Below, piece after piece: positions 45,506 to 58,754 of a stretch of DNA of 64,000 nucleotides. Under the pieces are notes generated by a model. It was given only the letters and a program-made list of their open reading frames with translations. It was not told where the DNA came from and ran no database searches. The stretch spans positions 1,291,758 to 1,355,757 of the forward strand of contig VJWN01000012.1 in assembly GCA_007644065.1 (NCBI GenBank), in the 5' to 3' direction. Numbering within the stretch: the stretch's first letter is position 1; the number at the start of each line of letters is the position of its first letter. This stretch comes from Margaritispora aquatica (taxonomy: Eukaryota; Ascomycota; Leotiomycetes; Helotiales; Discinellaceae). The translations under genes were made by a program, and so were the position numbers.

Positions 45506-46337
45506 ACCACAACAATGAACCGACAAAAGGTTCGAGTCAAGTCGGAAAATTATCGTGTTTATTGGGACCGGATGGATATTGGAGGCAAAGGTTATGGGCA
45601 TTTTTGAGCGACGGAGTTTTGAGGTATTTGGGACGCCTGTGGCACCGAACTTGTATCTTCTAGGATGACTTTCACAAGTAGGATGAAAGTAGTATGTACG
45701 AGAAATCTTGAGAAAGCTGAGCGTAATAGAATTTACCTATCATGTAGAATCCACCATATGGGCCGACAAATGTGATTTGGAACCATAAGAGTGCTTGAAC
45801 TCTTTCAACCCGAAGTAGGGAATGGATTTTCACGACTATGAAAGCCAAAAGGATTGTGTATATTCACAATCACACCATTGAACCCATCGTGAGCGTAGCT
45901 TGACTCATGTGCTAACATCAGCTGTTTTCGTCGATCAGCCCTCAATGCGTATAAATGATTGTTCAAGTGCTGCGCTGATAGCTTTCCTCCCTTCGCGGGC
46001 TCTTTTCTAACTCACGGTAATGATTAAATAAGGGGTAAGATAAGGAAATATTTCAGTGTGCTTCAGGATTCTCCATGACAACCTGGAACGAGATCAAACC
46101 CGCTAGTGCTAGCGCGCAGTCACATGATCTCGACTCCTGTGGCCTCGTTTGCTTGTTCCCATTTCCAGCGAACAACACAACACAAACAATTCTGTGAAAT
46201 TTCAAACGAACTCTTTGCATCCAGCGTCTTAGGTTTACACTACAAGCTGCATCGACGATAATTCAAGACGAATGTCAGAGCTGATGCGAATTTGATAAAC
46301 CAGTCTATTCTCAGCCACGACACACCAGCGCGCCACC
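45506..46337. other. Intergenic, 0.83 kb
   Basis: 3' flank of the rhodopsin-like gene and promoter of the helicase. CGCGCCACCATGGCGG gives a strong Kozak context at 46338. Nothing else recognised. Confidence 0.5.
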
Positions 46338-49300
46338 ATGGCGGGGTCGATCGAGCCCATTGACCAGGATGCCCCGCACCGGGGTACTACTTCCATTCTA
46401 AACTGGTACGATGCGACTAGGCCAATGTTTATTGACCTTGTTGGCGACTATGCCGGAAAGGAGTTATTTCTTGTTGAGGGCGACTCCCTTTTACGAGAGT
46501 GTTTTGAAGATGAACGCATTGATTTTGATGGTAAATTGCATTGGCTCCTTTTGTCTCCCTAGCTTTGTATGAGGACAACCACATTCTCTTCTAGTATATA
46601 TGCTCAGTATACTCTGCTTGGCATGAGGATCTTCGCTTCTATCTTCGTCCTAGCAGCACTCCTTTACTGATCTTCGGACAATTTGTCCAACATGAACTTT
46701 AATGTTTACTTTTATATGCATTTTCCTTGTTTCGATTTGGGAACATCTCAATCTTTAACTTGAAATTTTGCAGCGAGATACTAACACTCTCTAGGTGGAT
46801 TTCAGATTTTACATGCTGTTTACGTCGTAGAACGGTTCCTTGAAAATCTGATCAAGAGGCATTGTTCTTTCCACATTGCATTCTTTGATGGTATTCAACT
46901 TCCCTTCGAAAACCCTAGCAGTATTGACAGAACTACAGACAATGCTGAATTATCAATTCCTCCACGGTTCGGCGTCTCACGGAGATCTCGATACCTTCTC
47001 GCCAGATCTATCATTATCAGACATCTGAAGCTCCACTTGCCTGAATCTTGCCCAGATGTTGAAGTTCATAGTTTTCCTTCGTTGTCCAGCGATACATTTA
47101 CCGAGTACCTCCACACAACACCTATCCATTTCGTGATGGCCCACGATGGATCTGGCCGAACAACCAAAGCTATCAAGGAGGTTACTGGAGATGATGATGA
47201 TGCTCTATTGTCTACTCCACAGTATGCCAATGGCCGATTAGTGAAAACCTCTCTTCGTGGCATGATTTGGTTTTTCAATACTCATAATTTGAATGTGGCT
47301 TTGATCAACAGAATCGAATTTCAAGACTCGAAAGTATTCACAATGATCGTGGAAAGCTTCACCCCACCGGCTAATATCAAACTGGCTATGACAACCAAGT
47401 TTATACAAGAAATTGAGAAAACTAGGGCCTTACTCAAGGAGCACCGAGATACTCACGACTCGGATGAAAGTACTGATCTCACGGAGGCTGAAGCCACAAA
47501 GCTAGCGGAAGCATTCTCTGACGAGGACTTGACCGAGTCGGATTTCCTAGCGACGTATGCTGTTTCTAAATTGCTCAATTCTAAAGACTGCGATGTATTC
47601 ATGGCTTCTGCTCTTGTCATACACACGATTCTGTTGAAGTTTCTCCCATTATCAGAGCGGAGATTTCCGCTCGTGACATTTGATTCAGACTTCGAGGAGC
47701 AAATAGAAGATTTCATCAACGAAGTCTCGAATATCTATCGATCCGCTATAAATGACTCCAGATGGACGAAGTTAATGGACACCGAAGAGGTCGAAACCGA
47801 TGCAGTAGATCTCATCGATGGACGGTTGTTCCGTGTTGTGATGCAGGCCATGTGTGATGAAACTATCATGACTGCCGTACCAGAAGCAGCTCGCCCAGAT
47901 TGGGTCACTATTTCAGGCATAGTCGCAGATTTGGCGGACGAAAAGCTATCTCTAAAAGGGAGTATCGAGCCAGTATCATCTACTACTGCTACTGTGGATG
48001 GTGATTTTGAGCCGAAGCCGGAGACTCTAGCTGTATTACCTTTCTCAAACCCTGTTTTCGATAAGCATCTGGCGTGCATACACGTTGAAACCGATAATTC
48101 CATTACAGCTCGGCTTGGTGCCATGAAGATTTACCGAGAGACAACACATTGGCATAATTACAAAAAGCCTCTGAACCCAAAATTGGCTCCCGTGGAAAAG
48201 GTTTCAAAGTGGCGGTAAGTCTGCCATGATACCATTGAGTTCAACTACTAACACTCTTAGGAATCCTCTTCGCCAAAATCAATTCTACATGAACGAGATG
48301 ACTTCTTATGCAGCCAGTTTGACTGGTGCTAAAGGCAAAGCACTTGACGCTGAGACAATAACTGTCGGGCCAAAACGTTTGATCAAGGAAGTCGAAGAGA
48401 AACCGAGCCCAAAGTCTAAGAAAGACGAGACTGTAGAGGCACCAGCCAAAGGCGGAGCAGCAAAGAAAGGTACCAAAAAGGCGGCCACCGGCCTGTCGAA
48501 AAAAGAGCAGATGATTGCGGATAATAAGGAGCGGAAAGGCTCATCTGAGGCTGATAAGGCCTTCAACTCATGGACAACTATCATGAAAAGCTTAGAAGTT
48601 ATCTCCGACAGCCAGGACAGGTACATTAAGAGCATGGAATATCTGAATGGTCTCGATTCTGCCAAAGCTGTTTTTCTTGAGGGCGAAGTCTACACTTTTA
48701 TTCTTCAATCATTGCTATCATGGTGGTATACCTATTGCAAAGATGGCAAGAAGAGTGAAGGTTATCATGTTGTTGCACTTATCTGGACGACTGTTAGATC
48801 AATCTGCTCATCAAAATCGCCAACATCCAAGGATACAGTCTTAAATATGACGAAAGTTTGCACGTTGCTTGGCATTATGGATGCCATGACTGGCTTCGAT
48901 ACAACTCCAACGGACAGGAAACTCTCTTTCACTTTCAAATATCCTGTAGAGGCCAAAGCATTAAAAATTGATGTCACGCAATCTGAATTTCAGCTTAACT
49001 ACTGCGGTCCGTATATGGATCGAATGCTTGATGCTAGGCCTGATCCTCGTGTCTCAAGCTTCATTCCTGATGGCTGGCAGCGGGATGTTCTTGATCAATT
49101 AGACGCCGACAAGAGTGTATTTGTCGTTGCTCCAACATCTGCAGGCAAAACTTTCATTTCATTTTACGCTATGGAGCAGGTCCTACGAGCAGATAATGAT
49201 GGAGTGCTTGTTTATGTGGCTCCGACTAAGGCACTTGTCAACCAAATTGCTGCTGAAGTTCAAGGCCGATTTTCCAAGAAGTTTCCCGTACCCGGCAAGG

Positions 49301-52300
49301 GCGTATGGGCAATCCACACCAGAGATTATAGAGTCAACAACTCAACAGGATGCCAAATATTGGTTACCGTCCCACATATCTTACAGATCATGCTGTTGTC
49401 ACCATCAAACTCCAAATCGTGGGCCCCAAGAGTCCGTCGGATCATCTTTGATGAAATTCACTCAATTGGACAGGCTGAGGATGGAGTCGTCTGGGAGCAG
49501 CTTTTGCTTCTTGCTCCATGCCCTATTATTGCCCTTTCTGCTACTGTTGGGAATCCAAGACAGTTCAATGACTGGCTCGAAGAGACACAGAAAGCCTCAG
49601 GGTCCGAAATCAAGATGATTCAACATCATACCCGGTACTCAGACCTGAGGAAGTACATGTACCAACCACCTAGCACATTTAAATTTACTGGCTTTGGAAA
49701 ATCTCACGGGGTAGGACTTGGTTTGGACGGGTTGTCTGGTTTTGATGCGTTCCATCCAGCATCAAGTTTAGTGGACAAATCCCGTGGCATGCCAGACGAT
49801 TTAGCTCTCGAGCCCCGCGATTGTCTGAATTTGTGGAAAGCTATGGCCAAATGCCAAACGGGAAAATACAAGGTGCCAGACGCGCTGGATCCTGCAAAGG
49901 CTCTCCCTCCTTGTATCCGCAAGGTTGACATATTCGCCTGGGAAAAGAATTTGAAGAAATTGCTTGTAGAGTGGATGAAAGATCAAGCATCTCCTTTCGA
50001 TAATGTGATGAAGGAGCTGACGCCAGCTACTGCCATGGATGTTTTCAGACAACTGCCTTCCTCTAGCAACTCGTCTGTTACCGACGATAGTACTATTGAT
50101 CCTACTGACTTGAAGGCGACCACCCTGCCACTACTGTATCAGCTACACTCTCGCCGTGCTCTCCCTGCAATTCTCTTCAACTATGACAGAAGCAAATGTG
50201 AGGAGATAGGATTTGAAATTCTATCTCAGCTTGTTGGAGCAGAGTCTAAGTGGAAAGAAGGTGCCGCTTGGAAGAAGCTGATGGAGGGATACGAGAGGTA
50301 TCTAGAGCAAAAGGACAAGAAGTCTCGAAAGCCTGCGAAGCCTGCCAAAAAGTCCAAAGGGGATGATGAAGAGGGTGGTTCTAAGTTAGATCGTATGAGA
50401 GAAGAATCTTCTGATGGAGCATCGATCTATGACTTGTTTGATCCTGAAGCTCCACAGCCTGACTTTTCTTTTGCAAACCCAAAGGTGCTTCAGAAATCAG
50501 AGCTAGACCAATTCATCCACCAACTCAGAAGAAAGCACATCAAAGAAGATCTGATCGATCTTCTGAAGCGAGGCATTGGCATTCATCATGCTGGTATGAA
50601 TCGAAAGTATCGTCAATGTGTGGAGATGCTCTTCCGTAAAGGATTTCTCAGGGTGGTTATCGCTACTGGTACACTTGCTCTTGGTATTAATATGCCTTGC
50701 GCCACAGTTGTCTTCAGCGGAGACTCCGTTTTCTTGACTGCATTGAACTTCCGACAGGCAGCAGGACGATCCGGTCGTCGTGGTTTCGATCTCCTTGGAA
50801 ACGTTGTTTTCCAGGGTATTTCAAGAGAGCGAGCTAGTAGACTTTTGAGCTCAAGGCTCCCTGAGTTAACTGGTCACTTTCCGATCACTACAACACTGGT
50901 ACTCAGACTCTTTACTCTCCTCAATGACTCACAAAAGTCTAAGTATGCTATCAAAGCTATCAACGCTCTTTTGTCGCAACCACGATTGTACATGGGTGGC
51001 CAGTCTTTCAAAGAGCAGGTACTTCATCACCTTAGGTTCTCGATTGAGTACCTTCGTAGAAATGAGCTGCTTGGCCCTGGAGGAGAGCCAGTCAACTTCA
51101 CGAGTTGTGTATCTCACTTATACTACACAGAAAATTCCACATTCGCTTTCCATGGTAAGATATCCACCATTCTGTGAATAAATGAAGCTAATTGATTCGC
51201 AGCACTTCTTCGTGGTGGATACTTCCACAAACTCTGTGCAGATATTGATACCAAGACTACTGCCGTACTATATGACATGATGCTGGTTCTCTGCCACATA
51301 TTTGGACGAAGAGTATGTAGGCAAGTTGACGACCCTGAGGAGATTGAGCGCATCAAGCGATCCCCATCCATCGTCTATCTCCCTTCAATGCCAGAGGAAG
51401 CTACGAAAATCCTCCGGAATCACAACAAGAATACTTTGGAGATCTTCACCACCTATGCTAAGACTTTTGCAGCCCAGCATGTTAAAGAACAAGAACATAG
51501 CCTTCCTCTAACCAAGATAGCTATTGGATCAGTATCGAGCACTAAATCTGGTGCTGAAAGCAACGGCACCAAGGCCGGCCTACCAACACTTCCTACTCCG
51601 CACGCAAGAAGTGCTTTTGTTGCGCTCTCTGGACTTGGGGATGATTTCAAGACAATCGAAGATCTTTGCTCTTCGACCAAGGAAGGAGTCTTCTTGGAAG
51701 CGGCAGTCGTTCCACATTTGGACATCCATCCAGATGAGACTCGCACTCCTTTGAATGCCTATCTTCTCGATTTCTACATGCACGGTTCCCTTGATCCTCT
51801 TGAAAAGGCCAACGGTATCAGAAAGTCTGATGTAAGTTAAACCAGTCGTCCAGTCGAGATATCTACTAACATGAATGACAGGTCTGGTTCACTCTTAACG
51901 ACTTCTCCATGGTTCTCGCCACCATCGTGACTTCGCTTGCACTTTATCTCGGTCTTGGCAACAGTGCTGATCCAGAAATGTTAGACGTGATGGGTAGTGG
52001 AGACCTTGCAGAAAACGATGCCGATGCTGAAATTGCGGATGAGATTGTTGTTGACACTCAAGCATCTAAGGGTCCGGTTGCAGCCCAAGCAGGCCCGGTT
52101 CGAAAGAGCAAGAAGGTTGTTGATGACTGGGATGCTGGTGAGGACGCCCTCGAAGCGGAGGAAGACTACCTCAAGACCGAGGGAATGAATGCAACGAGTG
52201 CGAGCGATCCTGAGGAGTACGAGAAGTTGATGACTGTCTATAAGGCTTTCAGGAAGTTGAAAAATGAGTTTGATGAAAAGTTCAGGGCGATTTTCGCTTA

Positions 52301-52301
52301 G
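46338..52301 (+). CDS. Giant DDX60-like DExH-box (Ski2-like) helicase
   Basis: Five exons, 46338-46530, 46795-48214, 48261-51154, 51203-51831 and 51882-52301, give 1851 residues. A further in-frame 48-nt intron at 46891-46938 (GTATTC...TACAG) probably exists, which would give 1835. The N-terminal ~620 residues are the DDX60-type region (YLLARSIIIRHLKLHLP, RLGAMKIYRETTHWHNYKKPL). A Lys-rich linker follows. The helicase core begins near residue 910: WQRDVLD, APTSAGKT (Walker A), APTKALVNQ, TVPHIL, FDEIHSIG (DEIH box), LSATVGNP, then GIGIHHAGMN, VVIATGTLALGINMP and QAAGRSGRRG. The C-terminus matches the DDX60 tail and is acidic. Mammalian DDX60 takes part in antiviral RNA sensing and translation surveillance. 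The fungal role is not established; an RNA-directed ATPase is a safe inference. Confidence 0.93.
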
Positions 52302-52602
52302 GTGGTATGGTTGTTGGTGTTACGAAGGAACTGGTTGCATGGGTGCAGCATTTATGGCGGATACGCATGAGGTTGATGAACATTCAATGAGCATAAGATT
52401 GCATGACTAAATGATAGAGTAGATAGATAAAAGGAGATTATGTGTTATATGTCTGGGTACCATCTCAGTATCGTGGTGCCTTAATTTCGCACCAGAGTTG
52501 AATTTTGAACTAGAACACGACCTATAAAATAGAAAGAAGCACCGATAAGTAGTGAACAAGAAAAAGAGAGATTTTGCAACATTTTTGGAGTTCAGCTTGA
52601 GC

Positions 52603-53345
52603 CTAGTGACTATGTTCATGCCCATGCTCGTGCTCATGAGCATGGCTATGACTATGAGGGGGGTGATCAGGTAGATTCGCATGCGTTGGATCTATCCACT
52701 TCACACCCTCTGGGGTCTCTACCGGTTCTAAGTCAGGCAAATTGACCGCTATGGCTTCACCATCACTCCTACTCTCGTTAGCACTTCTCTCAACCTGTTG
52801 CGCCTACTGCAAGATCATTTGCGCTTCTACAACAAACAGAATCCAACTCACCGCATTAAAACACATTCGAGCTTCTCATTTTCTAAAGCGTTGATCTCCT
52901 GATGGGGAACATAAGGCGGCACAAAAATGAAATCACCTGGGCCGGCCTCGGCTGTGAACTCCAATTTCTCGCCCCACCGCATGCGTGCTTTGCCTTTGAG
53001 GACATAGATGACGCTCTCGAGGTGGCCATGATGGTGGGCGCCCGTTTTGGCGTTCGCATCAACTGACTGTGTTAGAAGAGATCTCTACCTCTCCTTTACT
53101 TGTTATATGTAAGCTTTGCACGTACTAGTTACAGTACCGGCCCAAAGCTTTTGTGCTCCTACTCTGGCGAGGTTGATGGCTGCCGCCCTGGTCATTCCTG
53201 TACATGTTAGTATTCAGACTAAAATAAGGAGTCAGAGTATGTTACCAGGAGTTTGAGCTGTATTACTGTCTAGTTGGTCTGATGGGATGACTCGCACCCC
53301 TGTATGCTTCCACCCGTCAGTGGTAGCCGAGGTTGAATTGTCCAT
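52603..53345 (-). CDS. Single-domain cupin with histidine-rich C-terminal tail
   Basis: Four exons, 53246-53345, 53126-53197, 52852-53062 and 52603-52786, give 188 residues. The cupin barrel is clear: GAHHHGHLESVIYVLKGKARM (motif 1, with three His and the Glu) and PGDFIFVPPYVPHQEIN (motif 2, with His). The final ~20 residues contain ten His in alternating pairs (SHSHAHEHEHGH), a likely metal-binding tail. Splicing of exon 4 is the weak point: the frame requires the acceptor GAGAG|AAGTG, not the better-looking CAG sites, because the others give stops. Cupins of this size include small metal-dependent dioxygenases and isomerases. No substrate can be named. Antiparallel to the DDX60-like gene, with 301 bp between their 3' ends. 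Confidence 0.8.
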
Positions 53346-53941
53346 TGCGTTGGTGACCTTATGAATGGGTCAGAAGCCTTCAGAAAGCGATGGATCCTTA
53401 TCAGTTGCTGAGGGGAATCAATCACTTAAAGTAATATATTTCGTGCTTATTAGAAGATGCCTAGCAGTGGTTGAGAGGTAGGTAGTGACAACCCCGCGTC
53501 CTTGTTCCTGATCCGTCCATTGGATGAGCAAGCGAAACACGGAAGGAGCCGGCTCGGGCCGTGCTGGAAGACATCGCCAAAATGATATGAGCAACTTGGA
53601 CGTCTCTCCTCAAGCCAACTAGAGCTTTAAATCTCTATAAACGGGTGCTATCTTGATATTGTGCTATTGAACATCATATATATGTCTGCGACACCCTATG
53701 ATCGTTTTATCGGCGATGTCTTGACTTCAACCGCCATATTTTGCGAAAGTCGTCAAGCAAACGTGCCTTGTACTAGAACGACAGCCACTCAATGTGTAAG
53801 TGCACGGAAGTGATGGCAGATGATGTGCTTGTGGTTCTGCAAGTTATTTTTCATTTTTTTGCTTCGTCCGCTAGACAAAATTGAGTCCCCCCCCCAAAAT
53901 ATCCCATACACCCTCCTTTGCTAAAGTCATCACTCAGGCTA
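53346..53941. other. Intergenic, 0.6 kb
   Basis: Upstream region of the cupin gene and 3' flank of the next gene. It carries a C-run near 53887-53896. No gene seen. Confidence 0.5.
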
Positions 53942-54508
53942 TCAAACACTGAAGAAAGCAAACGATGCGGCCCCATACATCGCACTATCAATGGGCAACT
54001 TCTCATCCTGCATAACAGTTGTGCTCACGTTGTCCACTGTATTCTCCAATCCAACCTCTCCGTCTGTGTAGTGTTGGAATCCAATGATAGAAGTCATCTC
54101 TGCGTCCACCAAGACCTTTCCCAGAGCTGTGATGAAGTCATCGCTGGGCTGCGAGACCTTTGATCTTGTGTATTCGAATGGGTAGCATTTGCCTTCATGG
54201 AACATCCATGAGGTAGGATAGATTCCCTCGAGGTCTGTCGAGGCCGTGGCCCTGCCATTGTGTTCCACGTTTCGCTCATTCTCCGCCAGGTTGTAGTGTT
54301 TGTGGATAATACAGGCTGCAATGTCCTTCTCGACTCCGTATTTCAGGAAGCAATCTCGAATCACGGTGTTGATCGCTGTTTGGCCTCGTCCTCCTTCGTT
54401 GAATTTTTTGACATTATCACCCAATTGAGGAACTGCCGTGTTGTAAACAAGTGTTGAGTAAAGCTCTACAACACTTGAGGTAGTCGTCTTCTCGTTTGGG
54501 GAAGACAT
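53942..54508 (-). CDS. Hypothetical protein, 188 aa
   Basis: An intact intronless frame from ATG 54508 to 53942 with even, globular-like composition. It has no signal peptide and no membrane segment. Two blocks look structured: NTVIRDCFLKYGVEKDIAACIIHKHYNLAENERNVEHNGRA (described here in parts: CIIHKHY, ENERNVEHNGRA) and YPTSWMFHEGKCYPFEYT. I recognise no named family. The coding composition and the long open frame argue for a real gene, possibly lineage-restricted. It is the last ordinary gene before the 8-kb sparse segment. Confidence 0.6.
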   Translation of the reverse strand: MSSPNEKTTTSSVVELYSTLVYNTAVPQLGDNVKKFNEGGRGQTAINTVIRDCFLKYGVEKDIAACIIHKHYNLAENERNVEHNGRATASTDLEGIYPTSWMFHEGKCYPFEYTRSKVSQPSDDFITALGKVLVDAEMTSIIGFQHYTDGEVGLENTVDNVSTTVMQDEKLPIDSAMYGAASFAFFSV

Positions 54509-56114
54509 GGTCGTGGTAGAATTAGATTTTGCTAAAGACTGATTAGCGACGTTTATTGATGTCTCTAGGAGGGATTCATCTTACGTGGTGGAATGAAAAA
54601 CTGGCAAGATTGTTCCTGTTGGTTGAGTTCAGTGCATTTACTTGTCGCTCTCGAGGAGCAGCTATGCACGCAAGAATCGAAATCACTTTCGGTGGCGTGC
54701 GATTGTCAAGCTGAAAGCTGGGAGGCAATAATATAATCAGATAAGTAATTGTGTAATTCATGGCTTACAATCAAGCCGAGCTCGCTGGCTTTTGGTCGAT
54801 CTCGAGCCCAATTGAATGGCTATCCATTTGCACAAGGCTGATGTTTCGTGACATAATTCCTTCTGTCTCATTGGGCTTCATCGCGCATTTTCAATTGATT
54901 CGAGTTCATATTTTGGGCTGAGACAGAGCTCACTCGTGCAAAGCGTGATGACGATACCAACCTCTCCAGTTCTCCCAAGTGAAGCGAGAGACATGATGCC
55001 AGTCCCAAAGCCAATTTCCTATGCTCAATTACCTTAGAATGGTAGCAGACAGTGGTCCAAAATCAGGGATGTTACTATCAATCGAGCGTGATCGTTGTAG
55101 TGTTAATTATACTAATACTTGAAGAGGGTATTCTAGAAGTTTGGAATATTGGACTCCGGGAAGGTGTGATAGGTGTGTGCATGTGACAAGTGTTCTGGAA
55201 CAGCATACGCCACTAATAATCGCCCTGCATGGGAATCCAAAGCACCAAGCGTCTAACACAGCTTGTGCTCGAGCAGAGACTGAATTGTAGCTTGTAGCCG
55301 AGAAGACAGCATCTCTTCGCAGGAGCTAAGAGACTTGGGCGAAATTTCACACATTTTGTGATAATACACTTCACTAATTCCTATACCGGCTGTGCTTGTA
55401 AATCAAGATTGGATGTAAATTTTCTTCCTTACCGCACACCTTTATTTTCCGAAAATACAGCTCCTCGATTTCAAATCGAGCAACAAACAAACGAGAACAC
55501 ACGGTGGTGGAGGATACTGCAGTGCCCCGTAATAAAAAGCACAAAGCGCGAGCTTCTTGCTTCGAGAACCAGTTAATACGTCCAAATATACACGGCATCA
55601 TGCATGAAAAATTGGGGTCATCATTTCAGTGTTTACATTACTCTTCAGCATTCATCACAGGTAGCAATATCGTACTGTTTCTACTAAAAATCTCGCTGAT
55701 GGCTAGTTTCACCTTCTCATCCTAGCACCTCTCCGGCTGCTTTCAGAAATGCCCTCCAACAGTAAGCATGATTGTATCTGCACCCCTCTACTATAATTCC
55801 AAATTCTTACAAGAATCTGCCAGGCTTATTCGCAAAAGCTGAAGTCGACCTTGCGCAGTTTTCAGATGCAATGTTTCAACGCCTTTGGCTTCTAAATGAA
55901 AATTAATCGGTGACCAACACTGCACCGTATAGGTACACTTGAATCTATCAGGGCAACCTATAATCATCCTGAACTGAACAGTAAATCAAAAGGGATATGT
56001 CAGTGAATCAGACATATAAAGATCAAAATCCTGTCTTAACCGTGCTCAACAAAACACCTCCATCCACATTTCACCTACCAAACCACATCTGATTCAACCA
56101 TCACCACCTCAAAC
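54509..56114. other. Gene-poor, 1.6 kb, upstream of the small-gene array
   Basis: No exon with support. Ends with the TATA box (56015) and CA-rich leader of array unit A. Confidence 0.5.
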
Positions 56115-56403
56115 ATGGTTTCAACACTCCAAGAGTATGCTACATACGATCGTATTTTTTCAAATACTAAATAGTTGTCTAGAACGACCAAGACCTACTG
56201 TTGTGCCTCTCGGTAACGGCGTGAAAGTAAATCAAATAATACCATTCATCTTACTCCTACAGGCACCTCAGTCTCATCTCAGTTCTTTGCTTCAGCTTGC
56301 TAAAATTTCCCGTTGCAATTTCAGGTGGCTTTCTTTTGCATGTACTGGTACCAAGAGCACTGAGTTTCATTCCCACGATACACGACAAATCTGCAGCAAG
56401 TAA
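56115..56403 (+). CDS. Small-peptide array unit A (GVK-motif family)
   Basis: A TATAAA box at 56015 lies 100 bp before the ATG at 56115. The leader between them is CA/CT-rich. Exon 1 is 56115-56134, exactly 20 nt. A 40-nt intron (GTATGC...ACTAAATAG) runs to 56174. Exon 2 then reads in frame through ERPRPTVVPLGNGVK and on to a stop at 56401, giving 82 residues. A second intron may start at GTAAAT right after GVK (56226) and end at a CTACAG near 56261. I do not recognise the family. The shared architecture with units B, C and D is the main support. It could alternatively be a spliced non-coding transcript. Confidence 0.45.
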
Positions 56404-57786
56404 GCAAAGTAACACTGTATACTCTGTAATTCAGACTAACAGGGAAGCATCAGACATAGCCCATGACCATGCACTCGGACCAGCTATACGACAGTCCGGT
56501 GTGGAGATCGCTCGCTTACCCGCTCTAGTTTCCCTATGTTTTACCGAATAGAGCGAGGAAGGAGAGACATGAAAGGCTTGGTAGTTGACAGGAAGGTTAA
56601 AATCAAATCTCGTTTCAAAAAAAAAAATCCCTCATATCACTGTGACACATGTGCATGCTCATCTACTGTGAATCTTGTGACTCCTTTGTTCATACACGGA
56701 TTTGCCATGAGCCGTGACACAGCAGGTGCTCCATTCTTCCTGATCGGACCTACACATCGCTTAGCTTTCCAAGTACGAACCCTGAAATGGTCGATATGTG
56801 AAAGACTAGAATCAATGTTGTACAACGATTACACACCGATAAATTTTATGCCCATTTTGCACCAACCTGAGCGACAAATGTTTCGATCACTGATGTACAC
56901 TTGAAATACGCTGGTAGCACACCTAGAGGACTTGTCTAGGTCCAGAAACGGCTATGTTGGTATGTTTTCTTCGACAACCATTGAACTCTCGTGCTTGCCC
57001 TGACGGATCTGTTTGATTTAGTTCATAGAGACTCGTCTGTGGGTCGGCTAGTAAGGCCAATCATTCTGAAACTAGCCTAAAAATTGTCTAATTACCTGGT
57101 ACAGTGACTGATCATACGTTGATTTTGTTTGCACGGGATTCTAGTGATGTACTTTCCGGGCCGCACCGCTTCTCTTTTTCTTGTCTTCCAATCAATGCGA
57201 TGCTAAGTATCAAAGATCTTAACGAGCTAAGAACTTTTAATGAGCCAGAATGATATCTTCAGCTCTTTCTAGTTGAGGTTTTTTTTTTTTTTTTTTTTTT
57301 TTTTGACTTCAGCGATATGGCCGAGTAAGTAGTCACTTGTTGTTTCTTCTTTGATTACACCTCATCATAAAGCCTATTTAGCCCAAATTAGTGATGTGTA
57401 CCATGTACTCACTTCTCTTCTCGGTTAAGGGGGCCAGAACCCTTACAAACGGTAATGTAACGACTATCTCAATACATTACCAACACTATTCGCGTCCATG
57501 TTTTTAATCTTCAGCAAGCATTGGAACCTTTTCGTGTAAATCTCTTATTAGTAGCGAGGTTTTAGTTCTATGAGACAGAACGGAGCAACTCTCCGGGTCA
57601 CGACAACGCCACGAATGCAACATTGGGAATCAAGTGATTGCTGACCGAGTAGAATTCCCGATATATGTTCCAATACAGCGGACGGATGGCCATATAAAGA
57701 AGGTTTCCTCTCACTTGGCTTCTCGTCATTTTTCTACCAAAGCATAGAAAATACCTCATCTCTCACCGAAACTTGACTTACCAACC
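56404..57786. other. Spacer between array units A and B, with a 26-T run
   Basis: Contains a homopolymer of 26 Ts at 57279-57304. The 122-codon frame at 56536-56904 has no support. The TATA box of unit B is at 57693. Confidence 0.45.
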
Positions 57787-57879
57787 ATGGAGCCAGTCAC
57801 TAAACAGTATATTGACCCTTAACATACCATTGCCTATTCTTGCAGTAGACACGTCTTCATTTACAAGTGGTTGTTGTAA
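57787..57879 (+). pseudogene. Small-peptide array unit B, probably degenerate
   Basis: A TATAAA box at 57693 lies 94 bp before the ATG at 57787. Exon 1 is 57787-57806, again 20 nt, reading MEPVTK plus two bases, close to unit D (MEPITT). A 39-nt intron (GTATAT...TTGCAG) follows. The spliced frame then stops after 11 more codons (57877-57879), and the GVK core is not found. It is either a decayed copy, a copy with a different exon 2, or part of a non-coding transcript. Confidence 0.3.
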
Positions 57880-58754
57880 CTGTCTTATTCGATACCCCCA
57901 AAACGCCATCCAATTCAAAGGGAAACGACCCGAAATTCCAAATAATGAATTTGAAAGGGACTAGACTCCCATTCTTTTAGAACAGATAAACTCCGACAAA
58001 TTTTTTATGTAAAGATAGCAAGTATAACTCTGTTTCCAGGATATTTCTTCAGACGTGTTAAATCTTCAAACCTCCACACTTTAAAAAGCCCAAGAAATAG
58101 ATTCACACAAGACAAACACACTTTTTACCTTTTTGGCATTTCTCTAAACCCTCTATCCCCCTACATTCTATTACAGTTCCAATTACAGACCTCAACACCT
58201 TAGACCCGTGGAAAACACGAGTACTTGCTTTTACCGGATGTCTTTAAGCTGCAGTAAGTTCTGCGAACGGAATTTGAATCTTCAACTGGCTATATACCCC
58301 TGTTGAGTCACCATGTCGGTTGCTAGCCTTTGACAAAGGCGACTACCTACCCAGCGCATGACATGTTCTCAAAACAATCCAATGTGGCACTTGCTCACAC
58401 GGGAAGCCAAAACCTAGAACCTACACAAGCAAAGTACTGTTGGCTGAATCACTGCAGTGCAATTGTGGCGGAAACGAAGACATTGTGTCGCCAGTTAAGC
58501 TGCCGGTAAGACTATTAATGAAATTCAAAGGAGTTCTCCGAGTCAAAAAAAAAATAAACGCCATGAAAGTGCATGTGCAACATGGTCACTAGGCGAGAAG
58601 GAACGAGAGTCATGCTGATTGAGAACCCGAGGAAATTACTTGTATAAGAAGAGATTCTAATTCCGTTCTCGTTTTTGTTTCACCATTATCCTGTGGCATT
58701 ATCAAATTTTATCACAATATTTACTCTAATCAATTACCCTCAATCATATTAACA
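57880..58754. other. Spacer between array units B and C
   Basis: No supported exon. The TATA-like TATAAG of unit C is at 58643. Confidence 0.45.

Noticed and set aside
56536..56904. 122-codon frame downstream of array unit A
   Set aside because: No upstream signals or recognisable features; not shared with the other units.
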